DNA of 64,000 bases from Vibrio bathopelagicus (lineage in GTDB: Bacteria; Pseudomonadota; Gammaproteobacteria; Enterobacterales; Vibrionaceae), in NCBI RefSeq assembly GCF_014879975.1, contig NZ_CP062500.1, positions 2,170,001 to 2,234,000 on the forward strand. The letters run 5' to 3'. This document shows, in pieces, positions 26,766 through 36,436 of the stretch. A program made the translations under genes and the position numbers. The notes under the pieces are model-generated. The model was given only the letters and a program-made list of their open reading frames with translations, was not told the origin of the DNA and did no database searches. Within the stretch, counting starts at the first letter, position 1, and every line of letters begins with the position of its first letter.

Positions 26766-26818
26766 CCCCTGCCCTACAATTCGCCAATTTTTTAGCGGAT
26801 TGTTAGGCGGGGGTTTTT
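26766..26818 (+). terminator. Long 19-bp hairpin terminator
   Basis: Arms 26766-26784 and 26795-26813 pair at 17 of 19 positions (including G-T pairs) and are followed by TTTTTA. It lies 125 bases beyond the SulA-like stop and may end that transcript or an unrecognised small RNA. Confidence 0.8.
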
Positions 26819-26835
26819 ATTTGATCAACAGAATT

Positions 26836-26851
26836 AGCAATCGTTTGCTTT
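26836..26851 (+). promoter_or_regulatory. PurR box upstream of purC
   Basis: AGCAATCGTTTGCTTT matches the PurR operator pattern ACGCAAACGTTTGCNT at the key GCAA-CGTTTGC positions. It lies 28 bases upstream of a TATAAT element and 100 bases upstream of purC, as expected for purine repression. Confidence 0.75.
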
Positions 26852-26878
26852 TTATCTGGAAGCAAATAGTAGATTGGG

Positions 26879-26884
26879 TATAAT
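26879..26884 (+). promoter_or_regulatory. purC promoter -10 element
   Basis: TATAAT preceded by GG, 67 bases before the purC start and downstream of the PurR box. No good -35 hexamer is visible at 16-18 bases. Confidence 0.55.
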
Positions 26885-26950
26885 GCCCGTCTAATCATGT
26901 GCACACCGCACTTCTCTGTATGACGTTTGATAAAAGATAGGAATGTCTAA

Positions 26951-28054
26951 ATGAGCCTTGCTGATCAAGTTCTTGCCGTAAATGATGACCTACCAATCCG
27001 TACTGATAAACCTGTCCACAGTGGCAAGGTTCGTTCGGTCTACTGGTTAACTGAAGAAGATAGCCAACGACTAATTAAAGAGAAAGGCTACAATGTAGCG
27101 CCAGATGCGCCTTTAGCAATCATGGTGATCAGTGACCGTATCTCTGCGTTTGATTGTATTTGGCGTGGTGAAGGTAATCTTAAAGGTGTTCCTGGTAAGG
27201 GAGCAGCTCTGAATGCTATCTCTAACCACTGGTTCAAATTGTTTAAAGACAACGGCCTTGCTGACAGTCACATTCTTGATATCCCTCACCCATTCGTTTG
27301 GATTGTACAAAAAGCTCGCCCTGTCATGATCGAAGCGATTTGTCGTCAATACATCACAGGATCTATGTGGCGTGCATACGCGAACGGCGAACGTGAATTC
27401 TGCGGTATCGAGATGCCTGAAGGCCTTGAGAAAGACAAAAAGCTACCTGAGCTTCTAATCACGCCTTCTACAAAAGGGATTTTGAAAGGAATTCCTGGCG
27501 TACCAGAAGCTGACGATGTGAACATCACTCGCAACAACATCGAAGACAACTTCGCAGCCTTCAACTTTACTCAAGCAAGTGACATTGCGCATTACGAGAA
27601 ACTTCTAAAAGAAGGCTTCAACGTAATTAGCCAAGCACTCGCAAACGTCGATCAAACCTTTGTCGATACGAAATTTGAGTTCGGCTACGTGAACGATGCT
27701 CAAGGTAAAGAAAAGCTTATCTACATGGACGAGGTAGGTACTCCAGACTCATCTCGCATTTGGGATACTCAAGAGTACAACAAAGGCAACATCGTCGAGA
27801 ACTCAAAAGAAGGTTTCCGTCAGTTCCTACTTAACTACTTCCCTGATGCCGACATTCTGTTGAACAAAGAACGTATGCCAGAGCGTGAAGCATTAGCGCG
27901 TGACAATGAACTTCCTTTGGATGCATTAATGTCTCTTTCTCGTACTTACCTTGATATTGCGGCGAAAATCACCGGTGGCGAGATTGTATTAAGTAACAAT
28001 CCGAAACAAGAAATCATTGATGTGCTTCGTGCCGATTACGGGCTAATCGATTAG
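26951..28054 (+). CDS. purC: Phosphoribosylaminoimidazole-succinocarboxamide synthase
   Basis: A 367-residue SAICAR synthetase (purine synthesis step 8: CAIR + aspartate + ATP). It is the long form typical of Vibrio rather than the 237-residue E. coli form. Visible: [10 protein letters not shown] near the N terminus, [12 protein letters not shown], the conserved [16 protein letters not shown] segment and [15 protein letters not shown]. Monocistronic with PurR box upstream and a strong terminator downstream. Confidence 0.96.
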   Translation: MSLADQVLAVNDDLPIRTDKPVHSGKVRSVYWLTEEDSQRLIKEKGYNVAPDAPLAIMVISDRISAFDCIWRGEGNLKGVPGKGAALNAISNHWFKLFKDNGLADSHILDIPHPFVWIVQKARPVMIEAICRQYITGSMWRAYANGEREFCGIEMPEGLEKDKKLPELLITPSTKGILKGIPGVPEADDVNITRNNIEDNFAAFNFTQASDIAHYEKLLKEGFNVISQALANVDQTFVDTKFEFGYVNDAQGKEKLIYMDEVGTPDSSRIWDTQEYNKGNIVENSKEGFRQFLLNYFPDADILLNKERMPEREALARDNELPLDALMSLSRTYLDIAAKITGGEIVLSNNPKQEIIDVLRADYGLID

Positions 28055-28122
28055 TCGACTATTCGCAAGCTAGAAAGTTAGTCAGCTAAGAAGCTAGCTA
28101 GTAAGCACAAATTTCAGATACT

Positions 28123-28152
28123 AAAAGGGCCTCAATATTGAGGCCCTTTTTA
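28123..28152 (+). terminator. Terminator of purC
   Basis: AAAAGGGCCTCAATATTGAGGCCCTTTTT, a near-perfect palindromic hairpin with flanking A and T runs. Confidence 0.95.
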
Positions 28153-28227
28153 CAATGTAGATTTCATTGAAACTATTGAATGGCTACCGCTAACCGTGAA
28201 GGTTTGTGATCAAAGCTTGGTTGATGC

Positions 28228-28605
28228 TCAAAGCTTGATAGTGAACTCTTCACCAGAATTATCTGCAATCACCAAATGACTACGTGATTCTATGTACTCA
28301 ATTTGCTCATCTTCAAGCGAATATGGCATCACAACTTTCAGCTCATTAATCCCTTCTAACTTTGCTAGCTTAAGCAAAGTGACAATATTAGATTCATCGC
28401 TTTTACGTGTAGACATTGATTTCAATGCCATTTGCCATAAGCGATCTTCTGGGCTGGCTAGCTCTTTGATGCTATCCCTCCAGACGGTACTGAATACTGG
28501 TGCAATAGTGGTGAGTGCTTCCAGAAAAGTCCATTTTTTACTGCATGAGGCGCCAAGAAATGTTGTGTAATCGAACTCTACACGCGTCTCTTCCTGTTTA
28601 TCCAT
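28228..28605 (-). CDS. Conserved hypothetical protein, 125 aa
   Basis: A 125-residue acidic soluble protein, start MDKQEETRVEFDY at ATG 28605 with GGGGG six bases upstream (an extra upstream GTG was rejected). Contents: a short N-terminal strand, a helix around TFLEALTTIAPVFSTVWRDSIKELA, and a C-terminal alpha/beta part ending YIESRSHLVIADNSGEEFTIKL. No motif I recognise. Single gene between the purC terminator and the helicase gene. Confidence 0.65.
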   Translation of the reverse strand: MDKQEETRVEFDYTTFLGASCSKKWTFLEALTTIAPVFSTVWRDSIKELASPEDRLWQMALKSMSTRKSDESNIVTLLKLAKLEGINELKVVMPYSLEDEQIEYIESRSHLVIADNSGEEFTIKL

Positions 28606-28808
28606 GATGTCCCCCGACACTTTGGCAACACAATATACTCAATATCTATCAACTCTTTCTATATAGCAATAGGATATAGAAGAATGGTCTTTTATGACCT
28701 TTTGATTGGTTAAAAAGGCATATAAAAATCAAGTTTGTAACAAAATAAGCACTTAAATATCATATATGCACCTATTTGATTAATATTTTAGAGATAAAAC
28801 TTATCCAT

Positions 28809-31196
28809 CTATTTGATATCAATTATCCGGCTCGCTTTTTTGTACTGAATACGCCACCCAGACCATGTTGGCAGTTCCCAACGTTTTGGTGATAACTTCC
28901 GACTACCCGATTGATAATGAACGTAAATCAGCTTTCTTGCGGGAAAGTATTCAACATCCAATTGTAAATCAGCAAGGCTCAATGAAAACGGGTATTTTTC
29001 CGAGAACTCTGAGTAAGCCCATGTGGGAATTCCATCAAACGGGATATCAGAATGTTCAAACATTTCTAGCTCTCCGACATCCGTCACGCCTAATACTTCG
29101 AGTTGTTCTATAAACCATAGTTCAAAGTTCAGTTGCTCGATCTCGGGTGTATATTTTGTCTCTTCATCGAGCCCAAGCTTCACATACAGTTGCCAATGTT
29201 TGATCTCTCGAGTACGAGCCTCTGCAAAACCGGGAAGCTGAACGCCGCTCACGACAAGATCGACAATCGGCTTCAATGATAACTGACCTTCAGCCGCGAC
29301 TTGCTTAGTCGCAATCGTGCGGCCTGCGTACACCAAAGCCATCTCAGTAAATACACCATCATTATTGACCACGGTTTCGCCTTGTTGCCATTCACCTAAC
29401 TCCGCTTCAACGGCGAGATCTAAAGGAATCGGCGCAGTCACTGTCGCTAGGGTCAGTGTTTGTTTAACGCCTCTTCCCGGCAGGCTGTGCGTGTCCAGCA
29501 CCAACATCGCTTGCGCCTTGTCAGGGAAACGATTCTGACGACCGAGTACCACTTCTAGAATCCCATTGGCAAATGCTTCTTTTCGTTTCAGTCTGCGCAC
29601 AAACACCAGCTCAGGGTGCAGTTGGATAATAGTATTAAGTAGCTCAATACGCTGGTAACGTGATGCAGCTTCTAACTGAGGAAGTTCAAACACCTCACGC
29701 ATTTGCTTGGCCAACCCTTGAGCTTCATTCAGTGCTTGTTGGTCTATTTCTAGAGGCGGATAATCACGACCACGAACAATCTGAATTAACAGGGATAAGT
29801 CACAGCCTTCTTTTTCTTGTTGAGCGAGCGCTTCAAGATGTTCTGCATTGCTCGGTAATTGATACAAGCGAGCAGGAACGGACAGCGCCGCCGTGAGATC
29901 CACCATGGCCTCTTTGAGTGCTTTGGTTTTGATTCGAGTAACAATATCGGCGTACAAAGCGTCAATCGGCAGCGGGTAAAGCTTTTTACCGTGCTCCGTG
30001 ATTTGATGCTCGGTATCAATCGCTTCCATCATCAACAAGGTTTGAGTCGCGCTGTATAGCGATTTCTCTGGGATAGGATCGAGGAAAGATAGGCTATCAA
30101 GTGGTGCTCTACAGCAGGCAGCTGCAAGCATTGGTTCTGTCAGTTCTTCGCGCTGCAGTTCAGGAGGCGTGACCAACTCTAATGCGGCATGTTCGCCATA
30201 TAGACGAACGCAGACACCATCCATTACCCTACCCGCGCGGCCAGCTCGTTGTTTGGCACTGGCTCGTGATATGGATTTGAGCATCAGAGTCGTTCTGCCG
30301 TTGCGTTGAACAGTTCGTCTTTCCAATCCTGAATCTATCACCACACCGATGTCAGGAATGGTTAACGAGGTTTCTGCAACGTTGGTGGCAAGGATGACTT
30401 TTCGCAAACTGTCGTCGTTATCGGTATTGGTGTAGGCATTACGACCAGATAACGCTAAGTCTCGTTCTTTATCACTCACCGATGCATGCAATTTCACCAC
30501 TTGGATATCTGGATTCTTTGCCAAGGCTTGCTCACATTGCACAATCTCTTTTTTACCCGGTAGGAAAACCAACATATCGCCGTGTGAAGCAATGAGCTGA
30601 TGATTCACTTCTTCAGCAATGCGTTGTTCTAGATGCCGACTATCTGGCAGAGTTCTGGACTCATTCGCTCTATGTTCTATCTCGACCTGATAAGTTCGCC
30701 CTTCACAGCTTATTCGATTCGCATCCAAATACTGAGCAAGACGTTCCCCTTCGATGGTTGCAGACGTGATCACCAAACGATGACTCGCATTCTGTTTAAG
30801 GATCGCCACCAGCAGATCAATGTCCCAACGTCTCTCATGAAATTCATCAACAACAATGACATCGAAATTTGCGAGCCCATCTTCTGATAACCAGCGCAGC
30901 GCGATACCGGGAGTCACAAACACAACGTTGGTGTGCTCGTTATATTCCGATTCAAGCTTAATCGCATAGCCAATCTTGCTACCCAATTTTTCACCCGACT
31001 GCTGCGCGAGATATTTAGCTAATGACGTACAGGCGATTCTTCTCGGTTCCACCACCAAGACTCGGCCATGCTCAGATGCCCAGATCGGTAAACGTGTTGA
31101 TTTGCCCGATCCAGTTTCAGCTTCGACGACAAGATGAGAATTTAAGAGTTGTTCATGGAACGTGTTTTGATAAGAATCGATGGGGAGTGATGACAT
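28809..31196 (-). CDS. DEAH-box ATP-dependent helicase (HrpB-like)
   Basis: A 795-residue SF2 helicase. Motifs: AETGSGKST (26-34), PRRIAC motif Ia, VVDEFHERR with DEFH at 117-120 as in HrpB, SAT at 145-147, then the C-terminal RecA domain (ATNVAETSLTIPDIGVVIDSG, AKQRAGRAGR), followed by HA2/winged-helix regions and an HrpB-like C-terminal domain. It may be HrpB itself or a divergent paralogue: the N-terminal MSSLPI fits HrpB, but DEFHERRWDIDLL differs from my recollection of E. coli (DEFHERSL). Start at ATG 31196; six extra upstream residues are possible. Cellular RNA substrate unknown. Confidence 0.88.
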   Translation of the reverse strand: MSSLPIDSYQNTFHEQLLNSHLVVEAETGSGKSTRLPIWASEHGRVLVVEPRRIACTSLAKYLAQQSGEKLGSKIGYAIKLESEYNEHTNVVFVTPGIALRWLSEDGLANFDVIVVDEFHERRWDIDLLVAILKQNASHRLVITSATIEGERLAQYLDANRISCEGRTYQVEIEHRANESRTLPDSRHLEQRIAEEVNHQLIASHGDMLVFLPGKKEIVQCEQALAKNPDIQVVKLHASVSDKERDLALSGRNAYTNTDNDDSLRKVILATNVAETSLTIPDIGVVIDSGLERRTVQRNGRTTLMLKSISRASAKQRAGRAGRVMDGVCVRLYGEHAALELVTPPELQREELTEPMLAAACCRAPLDSLSFLDPIPEKSLYSATQTLLMMEAIDTEHQITEHGKKLYPLPIDALYADIVTRIKTKALKEAMVDLTAALSVPARLYQLPSNAEHLEALAQQEKEGCDLSLLIQIVRGRDYPPLEIDQQALNEAQGLAKQMREVFELPQLEAASRYQRIELLNTIIQLHPELVFVRRLKRKEAFANGILEVVLGRQNRFPDKAQAMLVLDTHSLPGRGVKQTLTLATVTAPIPLDLAVEAELGEWQQGETVVNNDGVFTEMALVYAGRTIATKQVAAEGQLSLKPIVDLVVSGVQLPGFAEARTREIKHWQLYVKLGLDEETKYTPEIEQLNFELWFIEQLEVLGVTDVGELEMFEHSDIPFDGIPTWAYSEFSEKYPFSLSLADLQLDVEYFPARKLIYVHYQSGSRKLSPKRWELPTWSGWRIQYKKASRIIDIK

Positions 31197-31380
31197 ACAG
31201 AGGGTAACTAACAAAAAAGTGTGAGCAAAGTATAACGAATTATGGCGTTAGAATTCGAGAAGTGTGGGACATAAGTAAGAATATCATTTTGTTTGCTAAG
31301 ATCGGAGGGAAACTATTTACAATTGAATAACTAAACCGTTATCATTTTTCAGTTACTCTTTCTCCCATATTAGGCATCCA

Positions 31381-33069
31381 ATGAACAACGATAAACGCCC
31401 TCTATATATCCAGTATGCAGGTCCCGCTCTACTTAGTACTCCTCTTCTAAACAAAGGCAGCGCATTCTCTGCTGAAGAACGTAGCTCTTTTAACCTTGAA
31501 GGTTTGTTACCTGAGACAACGGAAACAATCCAAGAGCAAGTTGGACGTGCGTACAAGCAATACTGTAACTTCGAAAGCGATATGGATAAGCATATCTACC
31601 TTCGTAACATCCAAGACACAAATGAAACGCTTTTTTATCGCTTAGTTCAAAACCACATCTCTGAAATGATGCCTATCATTTACACGCCAACGGTTGGCGC
31701 AGCATGTGAGAACTTCTCAAATATTTACCGTCGTGGCCGTGGTCTATTTATTTCATACCCGAACCGCGATCGTATCGATGATCTACTGAATAATGCGACA
31801 AACCACAACGTTAAAGTTATCGTGGTTACGGATGGTGAGCGCATTCTTGGTTTGGGAGACCAAGGTATCGGTGGTATGGGTATTCCAATTGGTAAGCTAG
31901 CACTTTACACCGCTTGTGGCGGTATCAGCCCAGCTTACATGCTACCAATCGTACTCGATGTTGGTACTAACAACCCTCAACGTCTTGCAGACCCAATGTA
32001 CATGGGCTGGCGTCATCCTCGTATCACAGGTGCGGATTACGATGCATTCGTTGAAGAGTTCATCCAAGCAGTTCAGCGCCGTTGGCCAGATGCATTAGTT
32101 CAGTTCGAAGATTTCGCACAAAAGAACGCAATGCCACTGCTTGAGCGTTACAAAGATCGCATCTGTTGTTTCAACGATGATATCCAAGGTACAGCAGCAG
32201 TGACTGTGGGTTCTCTACTTGCAGCATGTAAAGCAGCAAACAGCAAACTTTCAGACCAACGTATCACCTTCTTAGGTGCAGGTTCTGCTGGTTGTGGTAT
32301 TGCTGAAGCTATCATTGCTCAAATGGTGTCTGAAGGTATCAGTGACGAGAAAGCGCGTTCACAAGTTTACATGGTTGACCGTTGGGGTCTTCTACAAGAA
32401 GGCATGCAAAACCTACTTGATTTCCAACAGCGCCTAGTACAAACCAATGCGAACACCAAAGATTGGGAAAGTGACGGCACTGGCTTCTCTCTACTCGACG
32501 TTGTTCGTCATGCTAAACCAACTGTATTGGTTGGTGTATCTGGCGCTCCAGGTCTGTTCAGCAAAGAAGTCATCAAAGAGATGAACCTTCACTGTGAACG
32601 CCCTATCGTGTTCCCACTATCAAACCCAACAAGCCGTGTTGAAGCAACACCAAACGACATTATTCGTTGGACTGATGGCCAAGCACTTGTTGCGACAGGT
32701 AGCCCGTTTGAGCCAGTAACTCATAACGGTACCACTTACCCAATCGCTCAGTGTAACAACAGCTACATCTTCCCAGGTATTGGCCTTGGTGTATTGGCTG
32801 TGAATGCTTCACGCATCACTGATGAAATGCTGATGGAATCAAGCCGTGCGCTTGCAACGTGTTCTCCACTGGCTATCAATGGTTCGGGCGCACTACTTCC
32901 ACCATTGGAAGAGATCCACACAGTATCGAAAAAGATTGCTCTTGCGGTTGGTAAGAAAGCGATTGAACAAGGTGTTGCACTAGAGATCACTGAAGAAGCA
33001 TTACAACAAGCGATTGACCAGCACTTCTGGCAGCCGGTTTACCGTCGCTACAAGCGTACTGCATTCTAA
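31381..33069 (+). CDS. maeA: NAD-dependent malic enzyme
   Basis: A 562-residue malic enzyme that decarboxylates L-malate to pyruvate with NAD+. The large-form architecture (about 560 aa as in E. coli MaeA/SfcA) is clear: N-terminal domain with [13 protein letters not shown] and [12 protein letters not shown], substrate/metal region [24 protein letters not shown], catalytic FEDFAQKNA...[12 protein letters not shown], then the Rossmann motif [15 protein letters not shown] and [13 protein letters not shown]. Monocistronic with its own terminator. Confidence 0.96.
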   Translation: MNNDKRPLYIQYAGPALLSTPLLNKGSAFSAEERSSFNLEGLLPETTETIQEQVGRAYKQYCNFESDMDKHIYLRNIQDTNETLFYRLVQNHISEMMPIIYTPTVGAACENFSNIYRRGRGLFISYPNRDRIDDLLNNATNHNVKVIVVTDGERILGLGDQGIGGMGIPIGKLALYTACGGISPAYMLPIVLDVGTNNPQRLADPMYMGWRHPRITGADYDAFVEEFIQAVQRRWPDALVQFEDFAQKNAMPLLERYKDRICCFNDDIQGTAAVTVGSLLAACKAANSKLSDQRITFLGAGSAGCGIAEAIIAQMVSEGISDEKARSQVYMVDRWGLLQEGMQNLLDFQQRLVQTNANTKDWESDGTGFSLLDVVRHAKPTVLVGVSGAPGLFSKEVIKEMNLHCERPIVFPLSNPTSRVEATPNDIIRWTDGQALVATGSPFEPVTHNGTTYPIAQCNNSYIFPGIGLGVLAVNASRITDEMLMESSRALATCSPLAINGSGALLPPLEEIHTVSKKIALAVGKKAIEQGVALEITEEALQQAIDQHFWQPVYRRYKRTAF

Positions 33070-33116
33070 TAAAGTGGGCTGTGTTCTAAATAAAGAGCAT
33101 AACCTCTCTTAATCTG

Positions 33117-33146
33117 AGCCTCTGCAATTGCAGGGGCTTTTTTCTT
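33117..33146 (+). terminator. Terminator of maeA
   Basis: AGCC-CTGCAATTGCAG-GGCT hairpin with a T-rich tail, 48 bases after the stop. Confidence 0.92.
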
Positions 33147-33241
33147 TACACTGTCTTGTCTTTTTAACTGATTTTTCTCATTTTTATTTGTTATTATCGA
33201 GCACTCAAAAAATAACGCTCAGTCAAAGGACCTTACCGAGA

Positions 33242-33994
33242 GTGAAATTCGATTCTCAAATTTTCCGTAACAACTTACTTAAGTCTTGCAAGAAACTGCA
33301 AGGTTTTCTGTATGGCTCTTTCCTCGTCTTTCTGGTGGGCAGCGCTGCGGTTATTGCAATCGATTATTGGGTTTCATGGCAGGCAGAAGATCGCATCATC
33401 TACGAGATCGATGAAGTGCCTGAACGCGAAGTAGCCGTTGTGCTTGGCACCAGCAAGTATTTAGGCAGAACACTCAACGACTATTACAAATATCGAATTG
33501 AGGCCGCGATTGAGCTGTTTGATCGTGAGAAGGTCAATCAATTCCTGCTGAGTGGCGATAACGCTCATCGTTCTTACAATGAACCTTGGACGATGAAACG
33601 CGATCTATTGAGAGCAGGTGTCCCCGACGAACGTATCAATCTGGATTATGCTGGCTTTCGAACGTTGGATTCCATTGTTCGTGCGAAGAAGATATTCGAT
33701 ACTGATAACTTTCTGATCATTACTCAAAAATTCCACTGTGAAAGAGCGCTATTTATCGCAAACTCTTATGATATTCATGCGCAATGTTTGGCGGTTTCCG
33801 GCCCAACTCACCACTCAGGTATCTCAATACGTTTAAGAGAAGTACTTGCACGAACCAAAGCGTTTCTTGACCTATATATTATGGGCACAACACCCAAGTT
33901 TTTAGGGCCAAAAGAACCGATTCAACCGAACCCAAAACAAGAATCATCACCGATTCCTAGCCCGATTGCAGACCCAGCAGATACCGATGTGTAG
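33242..33994 (+). CDS. sanA: SanA-type (YdcF/DUF218) envelope protein
   Basis: A 250-residue protein with one N-terminal transmembrane helix (about 20-45, FLYGSFLVFLVGSAAVIAIDYW) and a DUF218 domain facing the periplasm (AVVLGTSKYLGRTLNDYYKYRIEAAIELF, LLSGDNAHRSYNEPWTMKRDLL, LIITQKFHCERALFIA). E. coli SanA is needed for the envelope barrier to vancomycin at high temperature; the exact reaction is unknown. Start GTG 33242 with AAGGA upstream; an extended frame upstream looks untranslated. The last 35 residues are Pro/Ser-rich and probably disordered. Confidence 0.88.
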   Translation: MKFDSQIFRNNLLKSCKKLQGFLYGSFLVFLVGSAAVIAIDYWVSWQAEDRIIYEIDEVPEREVAVVLGTSKYLGRTLNDYYKYRIEAAIELFDREKVNQFLLSGDNAHRSYNEPWTMKRDLLRAGVPDERINLDYAGFRTLDSIVRAKKIFDTDNFLIITQKFHCERALFIANSYDIHAQCLAVSGPTHHSGISIRLREVLARTKAFLDLYIMGTTPKFLGPKEPIQPNPKQESSPIPSPIADPADTDV

Positions 33995-34239
33995 AAATCT
34001 ACACATTTTAAATTTGTTGCCTCACACTTCCCCACTGTTACACAAAAACACACCAACACGCCTTTATTAACTTAAGTAACATTCTCCCAACAAAGTCTGA
34101 CCCTACATCAAGCCATACACCTCGAAGCTTTTTACTTTGAGAGCGGTATAACTTGAAAACAAGATACCTCGAAAATAATAAGCACCACTCAATGAAGTCG
34201 GTGCACCAATAAAACGAGGATAAACAAAAGGAGCGTCTT

Positions 34240-35610
34240 ATGACGGCACTTGTTACTACACTGAAACATTGGTTGTTTACCCGCAACAGCATGATACTCA
34301 TCGGCAATTTCACGTTATTTGCACTTTTGATCAATACCCTCCCTTTCGAAACACAAGTGAACACTGGCCTAAGTATTCTCGTATTTGTGGCTATCTTATG
34401 GTTAACCGAAGCTATCCACGTCAGCATCACTGCACTACTGGTTCCGTTACTCGCTGTGTTGTTCGGTGTATTTAACACGCCTGCTGCTTTGGCTAACTTT
34501 TCTAACCCAATCATCTTCCTATTTATGGGGGGTTTTGCCCTTGCCGCCGCGCTCAACAAGCAAGAGCTCGATAAAGCGATTGCTGACAAAGTGCTGATGC
34601 TCGCGAAAGGAAAAATGTCGGTGGCGGTATTCATGCTATTTGGTGTGAGTGCCGGATTATCGATGTGGATTTCAAACACAGCGACCACTGCTATGATGCT
34701 GCCTCTTGTTCTAGGCATCATGAACAAAGTCGACCAAAGTGAAGACCGCAACACCTACGTTTTTGTACTATTAGGTATCGCTTACTGTGCATCGATCGGT
34801 GGTATTGCAACCGTGGTAGGTAGCCCTCCGAACGCAATCGCAGCCGCAGAAGTAGGTTTGAGCTTCACTGAATGGATGGCACTTGGCCTACCGATCACGA
34901 TGATCTTACTGCCAGTCGCGATGATTATTCTGTATGTGATGACTAAGCCAAAGCTTGACCACAAATTCGAGCTAGACCACGCCCCTGTTGAGTGGACGAA
35001 TAGCAAAAAAATCACGCTATCTATCTTCTTGTTAACGGTAACGCTTTGGATATTCGGCAAGCCAATCAACGCTATGATCGGCGGCTTCTCTAAATTCGAT
35101 AGCTTGGTTGCGATTGGCGCAATTGTACTGCTTGGCGCTTCTAGAGCGGTTGAGTGGAAGGATGTTGAGAAGACTACGGATTGGGGAGTATTAATCCTAT
35201 TCGGTGGCGGTATCTGTTTGAGTAACATTCTTAAAGCGACAGGCACCAGCGTATTCCTAGCGCACTCTCTAAGTGGCTTTTTAGAAACAGCAGGCGTACT
35301 TCTAACAATTCTTGCAGTCGTCGCGTTCGTTGTATTCCTAACTGAATTCGCAAGTAACACAGCCAGTGCCGCGCTTCTGGTGCCGGTATTCGCAACCATT
35401 GCTGAAGCGCTAGGTATGTCGCCAGTTATCTTGTCAGCTCTAATCGCTGTTGCCGCTTCTTGTGCCTTCATGCTGCCAGTTGCGACACCGCCTAATGCGA
35501 TTGTATTTGCTTCTGGTCACATCAAGCAGAAAGAGATGATGCGAATCGGTATGGTGCTGAACCTAGTTTGTATCGTAATACTGACACTGTTCGCTTGGAT
35601 TTTCTGGTAA
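34240..35610 (+). CDS. DASS-family Na+/dicarboxylate symporter (VcINDY-like)
   Basis: A 456-residue inner-membrane transporter of the divalent anion:sodium symporter (SLC13) family. The two signature Ser-Asn-Thr motifs lie at 145-147 ([10 protein letters not shown]) and 372-374 ([12 protein letters not shown]); each ends a re-entrant hairpin, and the PPNA elements (SPPNAI at about 196, TPPNAI near 427) complete the two sodium sites. Size and motif layout match the V. cholerae INDY protein, which imports succinate, fumarate and malate. Strong Shine-Dalgarno AAAAGGAG. Its product malate would feed the neighbouring malic enzyme, but the two are separate transcription units. Confidence 0.92.
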   Translation: MTALVTTLKHWLFTRNSMILIGNFTLFALLINTLPFETQVNTGLSILVFVAILWLTEAIHVSITALLVPLLAVLFGVFNTPAALANFSNPIIFLFMGGFALAAALNKQELDKAIADKVLMLAKGKMSVAVFMLFGVSAGLSMWISNTATTAMMLPLVLGIMNKVDQSEDRNTYVFVLLGIAYCASIGGIATVVGSPPNAIAAAEVGLSFTEWMALGLPITMILLPVAMIILYVMTKPKLDHKFELDHAPVEWTNSKKITLSIFLLTVTLWIFGKPINAMIGGFSKFDSLVAIGAIVLLGASRAVEWKDVEKTTDWGVLILFGGGICLSNILKATGTSVFLAHSLSGFLETAGVLLTILAVVAFVVFLTEFASNTASAALLVPVFATIAEALGMSPVILSALIAVAASCAFMLPVATPPNAIVFASGHIKQKEMMRIGMVLNLVCIVILTLFAWIFW

Positions 35611-35746
35611 GCACTCACGCCTTATAGACTGATGTTTATAGACAACTACTTATAGGAAAGAGCTCATAGGCGAACGTTTATAGACAAGTATTACAGGTAA
35701 AGCTCCACATAAACTGGTTGTAGTTCCCCTAGCTCAACCAGTACAA

Positions 35747-35821
35747 AATGCCCGCTCAGTGTGAAGCTAATACTCAGTTTGAAGCGGTCACTCAGTTTGA
35801 AGCAGTCACTGAGCGGGCATT
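35747..35821. repeat. Inverted repeat enclosing three 18-bp tandem repeats
   Basis: AATGCCCGCTCAGTG (35747-35761) is perfectly complementary to CACTGAGCGGGCATT (35807-35821). Between and partly within the arms are three 18-base units at 35754, 35772 and 35790 (consensus ACTCAGTTTGAAGCGGTC); the second and third differ at one base. Confidence 0.85.
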
Positions 35822-35851
35822 CAAAAAACCAATAAAACGCTTTTCCCTTTT

Positions 35852-35875
35852 GGTGGCTCCTCGCCACCTTTTTTG
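35852..35875 (+). terminator. Terminator between transporter and glpM
   Basis: GGTGGC-TCCTC-GCCACC hairpin followed by T6. Plus-strand orientation; 240 bases beyond the transporter stop. Confidence 0.85.
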
Positions 35876-35963
35876 TTTCTATCTCTTAGCCTTCCGAGTT
35901 GCTTAGACTACTTAGCCGAACGACACAGCCAACTTATTCATCAATCCACCAGCTCACCCATGA

Positions 35964-36314
35964 TTAGATTGCATTGGGTACTAAGCGCGTCCAACCTAAC
36001 AACAGCATAGAAGCACACATAACCCAAACGACAGTGGCTAATGAGAGTGTTGATACCAAGTTGTAGCGATAACTGAACACATAAACCGCGCCAAGATAAG
36101 CTGCGTATGGTACAAGCGAAAACAGCCCAAATAGCGCCGTAGTGCGTAACTCCACCATAGTTTGTTCAGTGCCTACAATGTAGTGAGCAATCAAAGCAAA
36201 AGTGGGAAACAACGGCACAAGACCAGCGATGTAAAAGCTCTTACTCTTCGACAACAGCGCAATCAGTAAAACGGCAGCCGCACCAAGCAAACATTTAAAA
36301 AACAGTGAGATCAT
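35964..36314 (-). CDS. glpM: GlpM family membrane protein
   Basis: A 116-residue four-helix membrane protein that matches GlpM strongly, especially FYIAGLVPLFPTFALIAHYIVG and the adjoining LVPYAAYL. E. coli GlpM was linked to glycerol-3-phosphate metabolism and alginate in older work, but its activity is not established. Located alone on the minus strand downstream of a diguanylate cyclase, 122 bases from it. Confidence 0.9.
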   Translation of the reverse strand: MISLFFKCLLGAAAVLLIALLSKSKSFYIAGLVPLFPTFALIAHYIVGTEQTMVELRTTALFGLFSLVPYAAYLGAVYVFSYRYNLVSTLSLATVVWVMCASMLLLGWTRLVPNAI

Positions 36315-36436
36315 TTCAATACGTTATCCAACAAACCAACAAAGGCTCTAGAGGGTAAACTCATATAGCGCCTATAAAAACGCCACACGTCACATATGCA
36401 CGTGTGGCTTATCAAGTAATCAACACAATTTTCAGA

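Larger units (their letters stand above)
26641..26950. other. Intergenic region between the SulA-like gene and purC
   Basis: Contains a very strong hairpin terminator (26766-26818), a PurR box and a TATAAT element. The stretch 26641-26765 has no gene; a TTGACA near 26721-26740 and TATACT just before the hairpin are not spaced as one promoter. Confidence 0.5.
35611..35963. other. Repeat- and hairpin-rich region between the transporter and glpM
   Basis: 353 bases without a gene. It contains a 15-base inverted repeat enclosing 18-bp tandem repeats and, further on, a terminator; both listed separately. Confidence 0.6.
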
